Shown here: one piece after another, positions 37,843-47,880 of the stretch
Position numbering within the stretch: position 1 is the stretch's first letter
Layout: every line of letters starts with the position of its first letter
Made by a program: the position numbers and the translations under genes
Notes under the pieces: generated by a model
What the model was told of the DNA's origin: nothing
Seen by the model: only the letters and a program-made list of their open reading frames with translations
The model's database searches: none
Assembly: GCA_019828565.1 (NCBI GenBank)
Contig: JAHDYR010000067.1
Span: 310,001 to 374,000 of the forward strand
Source: Carpediemonas membranifera
Taxonomy: Eukaryota; Fornicata
Direction of reading: 5' to 3'
DNA length: 64,000 nucleotides

Positions 37843-38544
37843 ATGAACAAAACAAAGGTTCGTCTCTGCAGTTACGCAACGGCATACGACACCTTTGAGG
37901 AGACGTTCTTCCTTGGTGCTCCAATTCTCCTCCGCTATGCCAAGGATAATCTGATTGAGCACCAAAGCAAGCTTCCCAACGTAATATCGATCGTTGAGCG
38001 ACTTTCTCCCTCATTAGTTACAGCTCAGAACGAGTTCATGCGCTGCGTCACCACGCTTCATGGCGCCATCCTCTCGTGCATGGACGAATTACTAGTCGCC
38101 GTCACAACCTTGAATATCGACGCCCCACCGTCCCCTTCAGCCACGAAAGCCGCCACTACCGGAGTAGTACGCCTCCCACGGAGTATAGAGCAAAACGTGC
38201 GTGTCGTGGAGTCGACACTCTCCCGTATTGCACTCGCCCTCATCCGGCTCTACTGGGCATGCGCTGACACAGTCTACGCGGGCGCAGCGATAGTTCAGAC
38301 GCACAAGACCCGCGGCTCGTGGATCTCCTCCATCCACGTCAACCGGGCGGTGGTAGACCCGGTCTTGCTGGTTACTAGACTCGCACTGGACCTCGCCGAG
38401 TCATGCAAGGAGTTCCTCGTCGCTATAGCGAAGAAGGACGGGCATAAGGTGCTCCACAGAGTGAGGGTGGCCGTGTTCAAGCAGCATAAGGCCGCCATCC
38501 ACCAGGTCGAGAGCAGCCTCAGAGCCATGGAGGGGGAGGTCTGA
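37843..38544 (+). CDS. Unknown helical protein
   Basis: The protein has 233 residues from the Met at 37843 (MNKTKVRLC); an upstream in-frame Met would add 15. It is predicted almost wholly helical with evenly spaced hydrophobics (LIEHQSKLPNVISIVERL, EFMRCVTTLHGAILSCMDELLVAVTTL, LALDLAESCKEFLVAIAKK) and no transmembrane segment or known motif. The pattern resembles small helical-bundle adaptors such as BAR-like or 14-3-3-like folds, but no residue signature supports either. It is followed at 180 bp by the RhoGAP gene in the same direction. Confidence 0.65.
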   Translation: MNKTKVRLCSYATAYDTFEETFFLGAPILLRYAKDNLIEHQSKLPNVISIVERLSPSLVTAQNEFMRCVTTLHGAILSCMDELLVAVTTLNIDAPPSPSATKAATTGVVRLPRSIEQNVRVVESTLSRIALALIRLYWACADTVYAGAAIVQTHKTRGSWISSIHVNRAVVDPVLLVTRLALDLAESCKEFLVAIAKKDGHKVLHRVRVAVFKQHKAAIHQVESSLRAMEGEV

Positions 38545-38652
38545 GCGTAGGCGGATATGTATTAGGCAGTAAGTGGTAAATTCGCTAGGTTTAACGTGCA
38601 TCCCAGCCTCTATTCTTCAACATGCGTCCCTTTTGAGCTCGGAGACAATTGT

Positions 38653-38668
38653 GGTTTTGCCAGATTTG
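38653..38668 (+). repeat. 16-bp sequence shared with 15367-15382
   Basis: GGTTTTGCCAGATTTG lies 70 nt before the RhoGAP start. It is identical to the sequence upstream of the nephrocystin-1-like gene. Confidence 0.5.
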
Positions 38669-38722
38669 CGCACACAGCTATCGCTTGTTAAGCTCTTTTC
38701 CCATCCCGATAGTAACTAACTA

Positions 38723-39718
38723 ATGGCAAAGAAGACAGTACACGAGCTCCCTAGCGAAGAGATAAGCCCGTGCCTCATCGAGACGGTATCATACATCAAG
38801 CGCCGTGCTCTCGACGTTGAAGGCATCTTCCGCATCCCCGGTCCTGGCAGTGAAGTTCAGAAGCTCTACAAGCAATACCAGAACGGTAAGCGCCCCGACC
38901 TGGAAAAGATTAAGGACGCCGCCACAGTGTGCTCTCTCCTGAAGCTGTATCTCCGCGAGCTCCCTGAACCCATTACTACTTTCGAGCTCTACGACTGCTT
39001 CAAGGCCATCTACGAGATCAACAAGGACGAAACCATGCGCGTGAATACTCTTCACAACATCATCACGGAGATCCTCCCGCCACGGCAATCCAAGGAGTTC
39101 AGCCTCATTCTTGAGATGCTCCACGAGGTCTCCAACCACTCTGCGGCCAACAAGATGACTGCTGCCAACCTGGCCATTGTCTTTGGCCCCAACCTCCTCC
39201 GCTCCCCGTCACAGGACCCACAGACTCAGTTCGCCGACCTCAACATGGCCACGGGCATCGTACGCTTCCTCATCGAGCACTGGCCGCAAGTGGTGGGCAC
39301 ACAGAAGCCCCCGCTCCCGTCCCTTCCACCGACTAGACGGACTAAGCCCCTGCCCGAAATCCCGGTCGAAGAACCGGAGGACGAGGCCGAGGACGAGGAG
39401 AAGAAGGAAGAGGAGCGCCAGGCCGTGCGTGCCCGTGCCAAGGACCTCCTCCTGGCGCTGTACATCAACAAGCGGACAATCGACGACTACAGCGCCCTGG
39501 CGGAGCAGTTGGTGTACCAGAACGGCGATCACAGCGATATTATAGCACACGAGGCCATGTATGCGGCTATTGAGGAGGCCAGCATCTTTGTAGGGAAGCT
39601 TGACCGGAAGCTGAAGAACATCGCCAAGACGGCCGGGCTGAACCCCATTTTCATGAGCTTGAGGCCTGCGGAAGAAGGCTACGACGCTGGATCTCTCGAG
39701 GTTGAGCCAAACGTGTAA
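38723..39718 (+). CDS. RhoGAP-domain protein
   Basis: The 331-residue protein has a RhoGAP domain at about 6-190. It carries the arginine finger in ALDVEGIFRIPGPGSEV, the conserved LLKLYLRELPEPI, and the NKMTAANLAIVFGPNLLR helix with its NP-type Asn. The first Met starts right at the domain, so there is no N-terminal module. A Pro-rich linker (PPLPSLPPTRRTKPLPEIP), which may bind SH3 or profilin, an acidic patch (EEPEDEAEDEEKKEEE) and a helical tail follow. It should stimulate GTP hydrolysis by Rho/Rac-type GTPases, affecting the cytoskeleton. Which GTPase cannot be read from the sequence. Confidence 0.92.
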   Translation: MAKKTVHELPSEEISPCLIETVSYIKRRALDVEGIFRIPGPGSEVQKLYKQYQNGKRPDLEKIKDAATVCSLLKLYLRELPEPITTFELYDCFKAIYEINKDETMRVNTLHNIITEILPPRQSKEFSLILEMLHEVSNHSAANKMTAANLAIVFGPNLLRSPSQDPQTQFADLNMATGIVRFLIEHWPQVVGTQKPPLPSLPPTRRTKPLPEIPVEEPEDEAEDEEKKEEERQAVRARAKDLLLALYINKRTIDDYSALAEQLVYQNGDHSDIIAHEAMYAAIEEASIFVGKLDRKLKNIAKTAGLNPIFMSLRPAEEGYDAGSLEVEPNV

Positions 39719-39799
39719 AGTTAACGAAGATTCCCTGAAAGTAAGTGTGAGATCTTTTGACATCAGAGGACTGGAAAGAGGTGGATTCGAAAGAAAAAG

Positions 39800-40107
39800 A
39801 TGGGGCTCCCCGACAGTCTACTAGTGCCCCCGGTTCATGTATTTTACGTGGCTGAGCGACTGCTTGATTGTGCTTTGTCGGATCGGAGCGAGATCGATCT
39901 GCTGACGGCCCGACTGCAAATGGCGCAGGCAGAAGCCAACGGAATACAAGGTTACATGGAGCATGACTTGGTAAGATGATGAAAGAGTTGTTAATATGAC
40001 AAGATCTCTTGAATGAGAAAGAATGGAGGAAGCGTCGACAAGTTCTACTTTTTGTCGCATTTTCTGCCATACGGCTGATCCCTCTCTTGGTCAACGAGCT
40101 CTATTAG
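39800..40107 (+). CDS. Candidate small tail-anchored coiled-coil protein (spliced)
   Basis: ATG at 39800 opens 59 codons of well-formed amphipathic helix (FYVAERLLDCALSD, IDLLTARLQMAQAEANGIQ, YMEHDL) before TGA at 39977. A second open frame nearby reads EWRKRRQVLLFVAFSAIRLI then PLLVNELY and stops at 40107, a typical basic stop-transfer flank plus one transmembrane helix. A 47-nt intron 39971-40017 (GTAAGA...AATGAG) would join them into about 86 residues, but its acceptor (GAG) does not match the other introns. This is a candidate only. The rest of 39719-40366 shows nothing clear. Confidence 0.4.
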
Positions 40108-40366
40108 CCCATATTGTTATTCTACACCTGCTTATTGTATTTATTTGCTCGTTCACTTCTTCAATACCGAGATCCAGACCAGCTTTTGGTATCGTATTTG
40201 TCAGCCGGCGGTCTAAAAAATTTGACCTCTGCTGGGCCGTTTGGAGCCGTAAGAAAGTCGACAGACACAACCAGAAGGGTCCTGGACCCCGCCAATAACC
40301 TTGATTCTCTCAAGCGATCTAACAAATCAGGTGCACGTTTACCCCAAGAATCCTCTTCAAGTCCTA

Positions 40367-42353
40367 ATGACGGAGCACGCCAGCGCGATTACTCCACGCT
40401 CGCATGCGACGGAACAAGCAAACATTCACGTTGACGCCATAAGACCTCGTTCGTTGTCTCGTTTCTCTGCTCCCCGCACACCAAGAGCTCGTTCTGCTTC
40501 CAGAGCTTCTCGCGGTGAATCCCATATGTCCAACCTCATGTCTTATGCTTCAAAGTCCAGTTTTGCCGACGACAACAGCTTTATTGTCTATCGCTGGTGG
40601 AAGGCTTTGGAACAACTCGCTGTGTTCCAGCTCGTTTGTCTCCCTTCTCCGCCTCACACAGCACACAGAGTTCTACGCCATCCTCGTCGGCCTTCCCACC
40701 ATCCTCTGGGTTGCCTTCCAGGCCCTGTCTCAGGCCAAGATTTTTGAGGAAGACTTCAACAAGTGGCATTGGTACAACATTCTCTTCTACACCATTGACA
40801 GCTCCATCATCAACTCCTACCTCCTCCCCTACTGCTTCTACCCAATCCTCCTGGCCTATTTCAGCAAGCGCGTGCTCAAGCTCGCCATCCCCTGGGCGGT
40901 TTTCGTCGTGATCATCGCCACGTGGTCAACACTCGCTTCCGCCCTCCTCCGCCGCTGGGTCCCCCTCGAAACCCTCCTCGTGCCCCTGTACCTGGGCGCC
41001 ATTATCTACCTCTTCTTCCTGGCCTTCATGTCTTCCCGCCTACACCTACTCAAGTGGTGGAAGGTCATCTTCTGGTACTTCCCCTTCCTCTTCTCCCTCT
41101 TCCTCATCGATGTCGTCATCATTGGCGTGTACTTCCAGTATCCCCAGACGGATAACTCCTTTGAGGCCCAGTCGGTTCGTCTGCTGATTCGTGTCGTCGT
41201 CGTGCCCATCTTCACAGCCCTGTTTACGTTCACGGGCCGTGTTGTCGCCATCTACATGGACGACATCCCTAACAACCAGCGTCTCGCCACCACTGTTGCC
41301 ATGGTCGCCTTCCGCTCCATGATTGGCCGCGTCCTCGTCGCCAACGCCGGCTCATACACCTCCACGTTCACCATGCTGACCATCACCATGGTCACCGACA
41401 CCGCAATGCGTCTCACCTCTCTATGGCGCGACTTTATCATGCTCCAGGCCCTTTACTTCATCTTTGTGTGGCCAGTGGAGAAGGTCAAGGGCGCCGTCCG
41501 GTCATCCCGCACGAGACACCATGCCACGATCTACCCCGCGTACACCCACCCCGCCGACGAGACCTCTGACGAGGAGTCAACCGCCGAGGAGGGCGAGACA
41601 TTTACTACCACTGTCACCCGGGACCCCGACTCCCCCGAGATTGGCCAGGACCCGGACTCGCCGCCCCTCCCCGCCATGACGGTCACCGTCACCCACCCCG
41701 ACTCCCCCGAGATCCACACGGCCAAGGCGGAGAACGCTGTCCGCCACCGCGAGTCGACGTACGAGGGGTCAACCAGCTCCGAGGAGTCGCCGGACGAGCT
41801 GCCCGCCGACGAGCCGTCACACGCACCCCGCCACGAGTCGGACGCAGAGCTCGGCTTCCCCCTGCCGGGCCATGACGAGATTGAGATCGACAACGTTTCC
41901 AATGTCGCCTCTCAGCTGTCTTTCCAGCTCTCGGCGAACAGGGTCTACGAGTTCGAGCAGGATGAGATCGCGCACTCCAAGGAGGTTGATCTCTACCAGC
42001 TGTACACCGGCTTCATTACGAACGAGAGTATCATGGACTCCAGCTGCATCATCAGCGTCACGTTCATCACTTTTGGCTACAACCTTATCTTCGGCGGCGG
42101 AAACCAAAACGACCTCGTCCACGCCGCCATCGTATGCGCCATGCAGGTCATCTTTGCTGTGCTCACGGACGCCTTCACCATCCTCGTCTGGGCCCTCCCC
42201 CAGCTGGTTAAGGGCCGCAAGCCCGTGTTCCTGACTGTCTGGCACTCCCGGGCCCACAACATCCTGGCACATCTGTTCCTGGCGAATGTATGCGCGGTGT
42301 TGTTCTTCACGTACCGGGTGTTCCTTGCTTTGAATGGGACGTGGCATAAGTAA
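40367..42353 (+). CDS. Unknown polytopic membrane protein, one intron
   Basis: Exons 40367-40633 and 40662-42353 encode 652 residues. After a basic Ser/Arg head (PRTPRARSASRASR), about seven hydrophobic helices run from 85 to 320 (FYAILVGLPTILWVAFQAL, YLLPYCFYPILLAYF, LAIPWAVFVVIIATW, YLGAIIYLFFLAFM, VIFWYFPFLFSLFLIDVVIIGVYF, LIRVVVVPIFTALFTFTG, plus a shorter one). A 130-residue acidic Ser/Thr loop follows (repeated DPDSPEIG/HPDSPEIH), then three or four more helices. No transporter or channel signature was recognised. The start at 40367 is uncertain; Met 40301 is in frame. Splicing joins LAVFQL to HTEFYAIL. Confidence 0.7.
40634..40661 (+). other. Intron of polytopic membrane protein, 28 nt
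   Basis: GTTTGT donor and CCTCACACAG acceptor. It joins the basic head in one frame to the membrane region in another. Confidence 0.78.
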
Positions 42354-42603
42354 GATGCTGATGAGATAAAGTTTACGGGTACTGTTGGACTCGGTGACAG
42401 ATCCAGGAGTCGACGTCGGCATCGTTGTGGATTTCACGGTGGCGGTGAGAATGTCCACTGTTGATGGTAAAGGATTCGCGGAGATGCAATAACGAGTCAC
42501 GGCAGCGACGTTACTCTGCCTTAGCCGCGCGGTAGACCCCGATTCGTGCGATCGGATCTGATCGACGTGGAGTCGTTTGGAGGATCTTGCGAGGCGCGTT
42601 TCC

Positions 42604-45600
42604 ATGAGGGTTGCAGTCATACTGGCGCTGCTAACAACGTGTCTATGTTACCTAACGCTGTTCAGTTCGCGCATGTATTCAGTTCAGGAGCAGGAAGCGG
42701 CAGAGACCAACCTTGGTGTGAGTTTGGCGTTTAGCGTCGATCGCATGGCGTTATGCTCGCTCCCGTACACAGTTCCGGACGGAAAGGCCTCTACCTACAT
42801 GCCCGCGTACTGCACGGTCTTCAATCACGTCGGCGACTCCTGGCTTTCGTCTGAAAAGCTCGTGGTTCCCGCAGACCCGGACCAGCGGACCGACATCGCC
42901 CCACAGGTGGCCCTCGACAGTGATTACGTCGTCCTCTCCACTGACAAGGTCCGTGTTTCCGACAGCAGCGACGAGTTCGGGTTCTGGGCCGAGTCTGCGT
43001 CCATTGACGGCTGCAAGTGGCACGAAAGCGCCATCCTCTCCGGCCAGCTCCTCCTGATCATGTGCCAGGACACGTGCATGCCCGTCCACGTCTACCGCAT
43101 CGACGGGTCGACCTACCCCATCCCGACTCTTGAGGACTCGGGCGTGGTGCTGGGCAGCCACGCTCATGCGATGACGGTGGGGCAGAATAGCGACTTCGTC
43201 GGCATAGTGGAAGAGTCGGGAGCGAGCTGGCAGGTCAACGTCTACAGTAACGTCCCTGGTACGACCTCGTTCGCCCTGAACGCCACGCTCAACGCCCCCG
43301 ATCCTGCCTCAGAAAGGAGCATCAAGGCGATAGCGATGGCCACCGACTTCGTTGTTGTTACTGATATGGCGGCCGACGGTTATGTCATCTACGTCGATGT
43401 CTACCACTTTGACCGCGCCACGTTCTCTTGGGACTTGATTATCTCCGAGATGGCCACCGTCCCCGGGCCAGATCTCCGCGATTTCGCCTACTCTGGCCTC
43501 AGCGTAGCCATTTCCCAAGGCTCTGACACCTTCGTCGCCCTGACGGGCAACACGATCATGTTTGACTCAACCCCCACGTTGCTTACCCAGAGTTACCTAC
43601 AAGCTGACCCACGCCGCCGAGGGCTGGCAGCTGGACTTTTTGTCGTACTCCGAAGCCACCGACAGCGTCCCCAAGAGCGTGGCGATTGCCCAGGACTCGA
43701 TGGTCCAGGTCTACCAGTCGTACAGCGCAGTCCAGAGCGAGGCCGGCCTCGTCACGAAGATCTCCATGCTGAAGCTCGTTGGCGACGAGTTCGACGAGAT
43801 CGGAGTCATCAGCGGCCAGCGTGCGTCCACAACGGGGACGTTTGCCCAGTCTTTCGGCGGTGGCAAGGCCCTGGTCGGGTCCCCGGCAGCGCCCAGAGGA
43901 GAGAGTTTGGCACAGTCTCCCTCGTCGCGGCTAGCAGTCTAGACATGGACGGATACGCCCAACACATATGGCACGCGATATTCGACTCCGCAGACAGCGG
44001 CTTCCGGCAGGTCGACACCAAGCAACTTGTGCAGTCGATGGAGACCACCGTCTCGGCGGAGTTTGGCACAACCATCTCTGTGAGCAATCGTTTGATGGTT
44101 GTCGGCGCCCCCGGAGCCGACTCGGGTGTCGGCGCCGTCTTTTTCTTCGAGGACTCAAGCTCTGACTCGACCTTTTATGAACCCTCCATGATCCACGGCG
44201 TCGACATCCAACGGAAGGTCGACCCCGAGAACGACACCGTGCGGCGATTCGGCAGCCATGTTCTGAAGCTAGACGTCGACGAGGACGGCAACGGCATCCT
44301 CGTGGTCGGGTCCGAGTCGAACGCGCTCTTCCTCTGGCCGCTGGGGCCCGAGGCGCAGGGCCTTTCCTTCTTGAACATCACCGCGCCCGACGGTGGCTAC
44401 AACACAGGCTTCTTCTTCGGGACGGACGCGGACCTGCGCGACCACACGCTCGTAGTAGGCACGGCGCACGCCATGTTCTATGTTTTCGCGTTCGACGACA
44501 GCTGGGGCGTCCTGGGCCATCGCAAGTATGTCCATGGCATCCCCGGGCCGCACAACTCGTTTGGGAGATTCGTCAGGTTCGTTGAGACGCGCAAAACTGC
44601 GGGGTACGGCATTGCCGTCTCCTACAACACATTCCTTGGCAAGGCGCACGACGGCAACTGCGGCTACGCGATGCTCTACCGCCCCAACGCGACGGACGCC
44701 TCGAGTTACATGCTGACTGACGTATACACGTATAATGGCAACTACGACAACCACGAGTGCCGGCAGATCATATCAGCGTTGGACACGCAGGATGGGACGA
44801 TCGTCGTGGCAGACGGCACCATTGGCTCCCCGGAGCAATTGGTCTTCTTTGCTGTGGACGACACCAGCGACGCTGATGGCCAACTCTGGGCGATGACGCT
44901 GGATTTGAGCGAATATCAGACGGTTGAGACAATCTCTTGGTCGGACCAGTTTGCGATTATCACGACTTCGAATCCCACCGAAGTCTACTGTTTATTCACG
45001 TCCGCCCAAATGTTCATCACTTTCCTAACATACGTTATTGTGACGGTCCTTGCGATCTTCTGCTGCGGCTGCTGCGTCGTCATCGTTGTCCAGATGATTG
45101 GCCTCGCCTTCATCTCGTCCTGCGTCACCGGCTGCTTCTGTGTCCACGTCGTTGGCGTCACTGTCGCCGGGCTCATGCTGAGACAGCAGTACAAGCGGGT
45201 CAAGCGGGGCATCATCCGCCGCCGACTCCGCAAGCTGGCCAAGGCCGAGCTCACGAAGCTTGGGATCGACTCCAACAACAGGCTCTACTCCGCCATCTGG
45301 GACTTCTTCATCGTCCCCGAGGCCGTCACCGAGACGGAGGTCATCGCCTCGGGCGGGTTCGGTTCTGTGTCGCGTGCTGTGTATCAGGATCGGGTGGTGT
45401 GCGTCAAGAAGCTGCACGAGGCCTTCCAGTCCGACGTGACGAGCATGAACGAGTTTGCCCGGGAGGCCAAGACCCTCGTCGAGCTGTCCCACCCCAACGT
45501 GCTCAAGTTCCTGGGCGCCACCGTGCGTCTGCCGGCCATCTACATCGTGACCGAGTTCTGCGCACTTGGCTCGCTCTCTGCCTACGTCGAGAAGAAGCGC

Positions 45601-46173
45601 AAGGCGGGCCGACTCACGCCGCTCGCCCTGCTCGACCTCGTCATCGAGGCGGCCGACGGTCTCGCCTTCATCCACTCGAGAGGCATCGTACACCGCGACA
45701 TCAAGCCCGACAACTTCTTCGTGGCGATTGAGGAGAAGGTGAGTCGCAACCGCATCCGCGTCAAGGTCGGCGATCTCGGTCTGGCCGTCAACAACACGAC
45801 CAAGACGATGACCAACATCGGCACCATGGGCTTCGCCGCCCCCGAGCTTCTCCAGCGGGGCGAGTACGACCAGAAGGCGGACGTCTTCTCCTTCGCCATG
45901 ACCATCTTCGCCCTCTTCTCCGAGGAGCTCCCCTTCGCCGACGAGAAGAGTTCTTTCGCCGCGATGAAGAAGATCAACGACGGATCCCGGCCCAAGCCGC
46001 GCAAGGCCCTCGCCCAGCTGCCCGAGCTCCAGGCGATCGTCGAGAAGATGTGGGCGCAAGACCCGGCGGACAGGCCGACCATGAAGGCCGCCATGGCTGA
46101 GCTGCGGGAGCTGAGGAAGGAGATGGGGAGCTCGTTCAGGGCTCGCGATAAGATGGCCTGCCAGTCGATTTAG
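42604..46173 (+). CDS. Receptor-like protein kinase with beta-propeller ectodomain; frame broken in a GA repeat
   Basis: Signal peptide MRVAVILALLTTCLCYLTLF, then an ectodomain of about 760 residues. It has FG-GAP/Kelch-like blade repeats (SFGGGKALVGSP, ISVSNRLMVVGAPGADSGVGAVFFF, FGTDADLRDHTLVVG) and N-glycosylation sites. Two closely spaced hydrophobic, Cys-rich segments (FLTYVIVTVLAIFCCGCCVVIVV and CVHVVGVTVAGLML) cross the membrane. A TKL-like kinase follows: SGGFGSVSRAV, VVCVKKLH, HRDIKPDNFF, DLG in place of DFG, GTMGFAAPELL. A 31-nt intron (43560-43590) is needed upstream. At about 43893-43905 the frame shifts by two bases within GAGGAGAGAG, so the assembled sequence does not give one continuous protein. 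This may be a dinucleotide indel or a real allele. Confidence 0.75.
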   Translation: MRVAVILALLTTCLCYLTLFSSRMYSVQEQEAAETNLGVSLAFSVDRMALCSLPYTVPDGKASTYMPAYCTVFNHVGDSWLSSEKLVVPADPDQRTDIAPQVALDSDYVVLSTDKVRVSDSSDEFGFWAESASIDGCKWHESAILSGQLLLIMCQDTCMPVHVYRIDGSTYPIPTLEDSGVVLGSHAHAMTVGQNSDFVGIVEESGASWQVNVYSNVPGTTSFALNATLNAPDPASERSIKAIAMATDFVVVTDMAADGYVIYVDVYHFDRATFSWDLIISEMATVPGPDLRDFAYSGLSVAISQGSDTFVALTGNTIMFDSTPTLLTQSYLQADPRRRGLAAGLFVVLRSHRQRPQERGDCPGLDGPGLPVVQRSPERGRPRHEDLHAEARWRRVRRDRSHQRPACVHNGDVCPVFRRWQGPGRVPGSAQRREFGTVSLVAASSLDMDGYAQHIWHAIFDSADSGFRQVDTKQLVQSMETTVSAEFGTTISVSNRLMVVGAPGADSGVGAVFFFEDSSSDSTFYEPSMIHGVDIQRKVDPENDTVRRFGSHVLKLDVDEDGNGILVVGSESNALFLWPLGPEAQGLSFLNITAPDGGYNTGFFFGTDADLRDHTLVVGTAHAMFYVFAFDDSWGVLGHRKYVHGIPGPHNSFGRFVRFVETRKTAGYGIAVSYNTFLGKAHDGNCGYAMLYRPNATDASSYMLTDVYTYNGNYDNHECRQIISALDTQDGTIVVADGTIGSPEQLVFFAVDDTSDADGQLWAMTLDLSEYQTVETISWSDQFAIITTSNPTEVYCLFTSAQMFITFLTYVIVTVLAIFCCGCCVVIVVQMIGLAFISSCVTGCFCVHVVGVTVAGLMLRQQYKRVKRGIIRRRLRKLAKAELTKLGIDSNNRLYSAIWDFFIVPEAVTETEVIASGGFGSVSRAVYQDRVVCVKKLHEAFQSDVTSMNEFAREAKTLVELSHPNVLKFLGATVRLPAIYIVTEFCALGSLSAYVEKKRKAGRLTPLALLDLVIEAADGLAFIHSRGIVHRDIKPDNFFVAIEEKVSRNRIRVKVGDLGLAVNNTTKTMTNIGTMGFAAPELLQRGEYDQKADVFSFAMTIFALFSEELPFADEKSSFAAMKKINDGSRPKPRKALAQLPELQAIVEKMWAQDPADRPTMKAAMAELRELRKEMGSSFRARDKMACQSI
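43560..43590 (+). other. Intron of receptor-like kinase, 31 nt
   Basis: GTTTGA donor and CTTACCCAG acceptor. Removal links NTII to VTYKLTHAAEGW in the frame that carries the blade repeats. Confidence 0.78.
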
Positions 46174-46356
46174 GGATGAGGGAGGTAAAGTTTTGTAGCG
46201 GCAACGATTGGCAATGCCAAGACGAGGAAGCATGTGCGAGAGTTCGTCGCGCGGATGCCCCACTCGACCCAAGACGCGTCGACTCGATACCGACCGCGGG
46301 TCCATCGGCTCAACTGTGCTGAAGTCGTTAGCGCCAGGGAAGGATTCCTGTGAACA

Positions 46357-47829
46357 ATGGACGGCGCAGATTCTTCGCCAACAGACGTCAAAGCATTGCT
46401 TATTGCGGCGTTTCGACTTTCTATTGTCGAAACTTCATCTATACCCGGGGACATACCATCTCTCATTCGCCACGCATACTCGAGGCAGTTTGGCGAGACT
46501 GTGCCTTCAGATCGCGATCTAGAGATCAGCTATTCTCCAATACACGCCGCAACGATCAGCGAGGTGCTCGCCGACATCCCCCCTCTCGCTCCAAGCGCGC
46601 AAGTGCTCCTCGACCGCGCCCGCTCCATCCTCACCGACGGCCCGCCACTGTCCATGAACGTCGAGCTTGAGGATGGCGAGGAGCTCCCGATCGCCCTGCA
46701 CACCCTGCTCCAGGGCACGCTGTGGGCAGTATTCATAGAGGCGGGTGCCTCCCCCGTCGTTGAAGACGACACTGCAACGAATACACACCCCAAAGTCGAG
46801 CCTGACATATGCCTCTGGTTCCTCTGCAAGAAGTTCTTCTTCACCAATCAAACCGCGTGCTTAGACGGGCAGGTCGAGACCTTCCCCGACGCCCCCAGCT
46901 ACACGCAGTACAGCGGTCGCGCCTTTCTCCGACAATCATTCAATGGTGTGTCATTCTTTCACAGGATTCGTATCCCGCCGATCGTCGAATATTTTTGCAC
47001 GGATGGACTGGTCAGGATTTTATCAACCGCACACGGGATCTACAGCCACGGCCACACCATCAGCGGCCGGTTGGGTGGTCTCGAATCCCTCCGCCCACGG
47101 AATCCGGCCCGAGTGGCTTTCTCTCAGTGCCCTGCCGTCATCCAGTGCGAAGCCCGACTCCCGCCGTGGAAGAAGCACCTGTTGGTCAAACAAGTGGTGT
47201 TTAGTGACAACCGGACATTTATATTGACTCGTGCCGGTATGTTAATGGCCGGTAATAACGGGAAATGGCATGACGGGGGGAATGTGCGAGATGTCGACTA
47301 TTTCAGCCCAGTACCCTTGCCCGACGGGTTTGTGCCAGATCATGCGTATTTTGATGACACGGGCCTGGCAATCGTGACGTCAGGGAGTAATCAAATGATT
47401 TCTGGACCGAATAGAGATGGCCAGCTTGGCCTGGGCCACTGTGATCAGATGACTGGATTCGTCAAACTTCCATTTTTAGTTGATAGAGTCATATGCTGTC
47501 CCGATTTTAACATTTTTATCTCACTCGGCCAAGTTTTATTTGCGGGCAGAGTCTCTGAGCTGATCGCCCAGTCGGGCCTGCTACCTGGCCACTCAAAAAA
47601 CGACCTCTGCCTCACACCCGCCCCGCTCACGTTCCCGGCCCCGCCAGCCATGATATGGTGTCGCCATGGTCGCCTCTACTGGGTGGAAGAAGGCGAGGCT
47701 GGCCCCACACACCTTCAGACAGCTGCAGGCGACTGGTTGGCGGTGGGTGTCGGGCCCGATGGAGCGGCTGTGGCCGTGGGACACGGGGCGGGTTCATGCG
47801 CCGAGTTCACCAGCGTTAGTGGGCCATGA
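46357..47829 (+). CDS. RCC1-like repeat protein, paralog A
   Basis: The 490-residue protein is homologous along its length to the reverse gene at 52.2-53.7 kb: GDIPSLIRHAYSRQF against GDIPALLSAAFMRQY, PVPLPDGFVPDH against PVPMPDDFVPDH, and SGLLPG followed by a TPxPLxFP motif in both. The C-terminal half holds weak RCC1-type blade signatures (GLYGxG/HGIYSHG, NRDGQLGLGHCDQMTGF). RCC1 blades form seven-bladed propellers used in Ran exchange or as protein docking surfaces. Catalytic RCC1 function is not supported, because the repeats are few and degenerate. The N-terminal helical domain is specific to this small family. A decayed relative follows immediately downstream. Confidence 0.7.
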   Translation: MDGADSSPTDVKALLIAAFRLSIVETSSIPGDIPSLIRHAYSRQFGETVPSDRDLEISYSPIHAATISEVLADIPPLAPSAQVLLDRARSILTDGPPLSMNVELEDGEELPIALHTLLQGTLWAVFIEAGASPVVEDDTATNTHPKVEPDICLWFLCKKFFFTNQTACLDGQVETFPDAPSYTQYSGRAFLRQSFNGVSFFHRIRIPPIVEYFCTDGLVRILSTAHGIYSHGHTISGRLGGLESLRPRNPARVAFSQCPAVIQCEARLPPWKKHLLVKQVVFSDNRTFILTRAGMLMAGNNGKWHDGGNVRDVDYFSPVPLPDGFVPDHAYFDDTGLAIVTSGSNQMISGPNRDGQLGLGHCDQMTGFVKLPFLVDRVICCPDFNIFISLGQVLFAGRVSELIAQSGLLPGHSKNDLCLTPAPLTFPAPPAMIWCRHGRLYWVEEGEAGPTHLQTAAGDWLAVGVGPDGAAVAVGHGAGSCAEFTSVSGP

Positions 47830-47880
47830 ATGACTCAGGTAAATCGCTCATTCGGGAGATCGCAGGAGATCCACTCTGGC

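Noticed and set aside
43879-43915. 37-nt GT-AG intron to explain the receptor kinase frame shift
   Set aside because: The length does not restore the frame, and the GTCCCC donor is unlike the other introns; a GA dinucleotide indel explains it better.
46945-46963. 19-nt in-frame GT-AG segment in RCC1-like paralog A
   Set aside because: Shorter than every supported intron here, and removal does not improve the match to paralog B.
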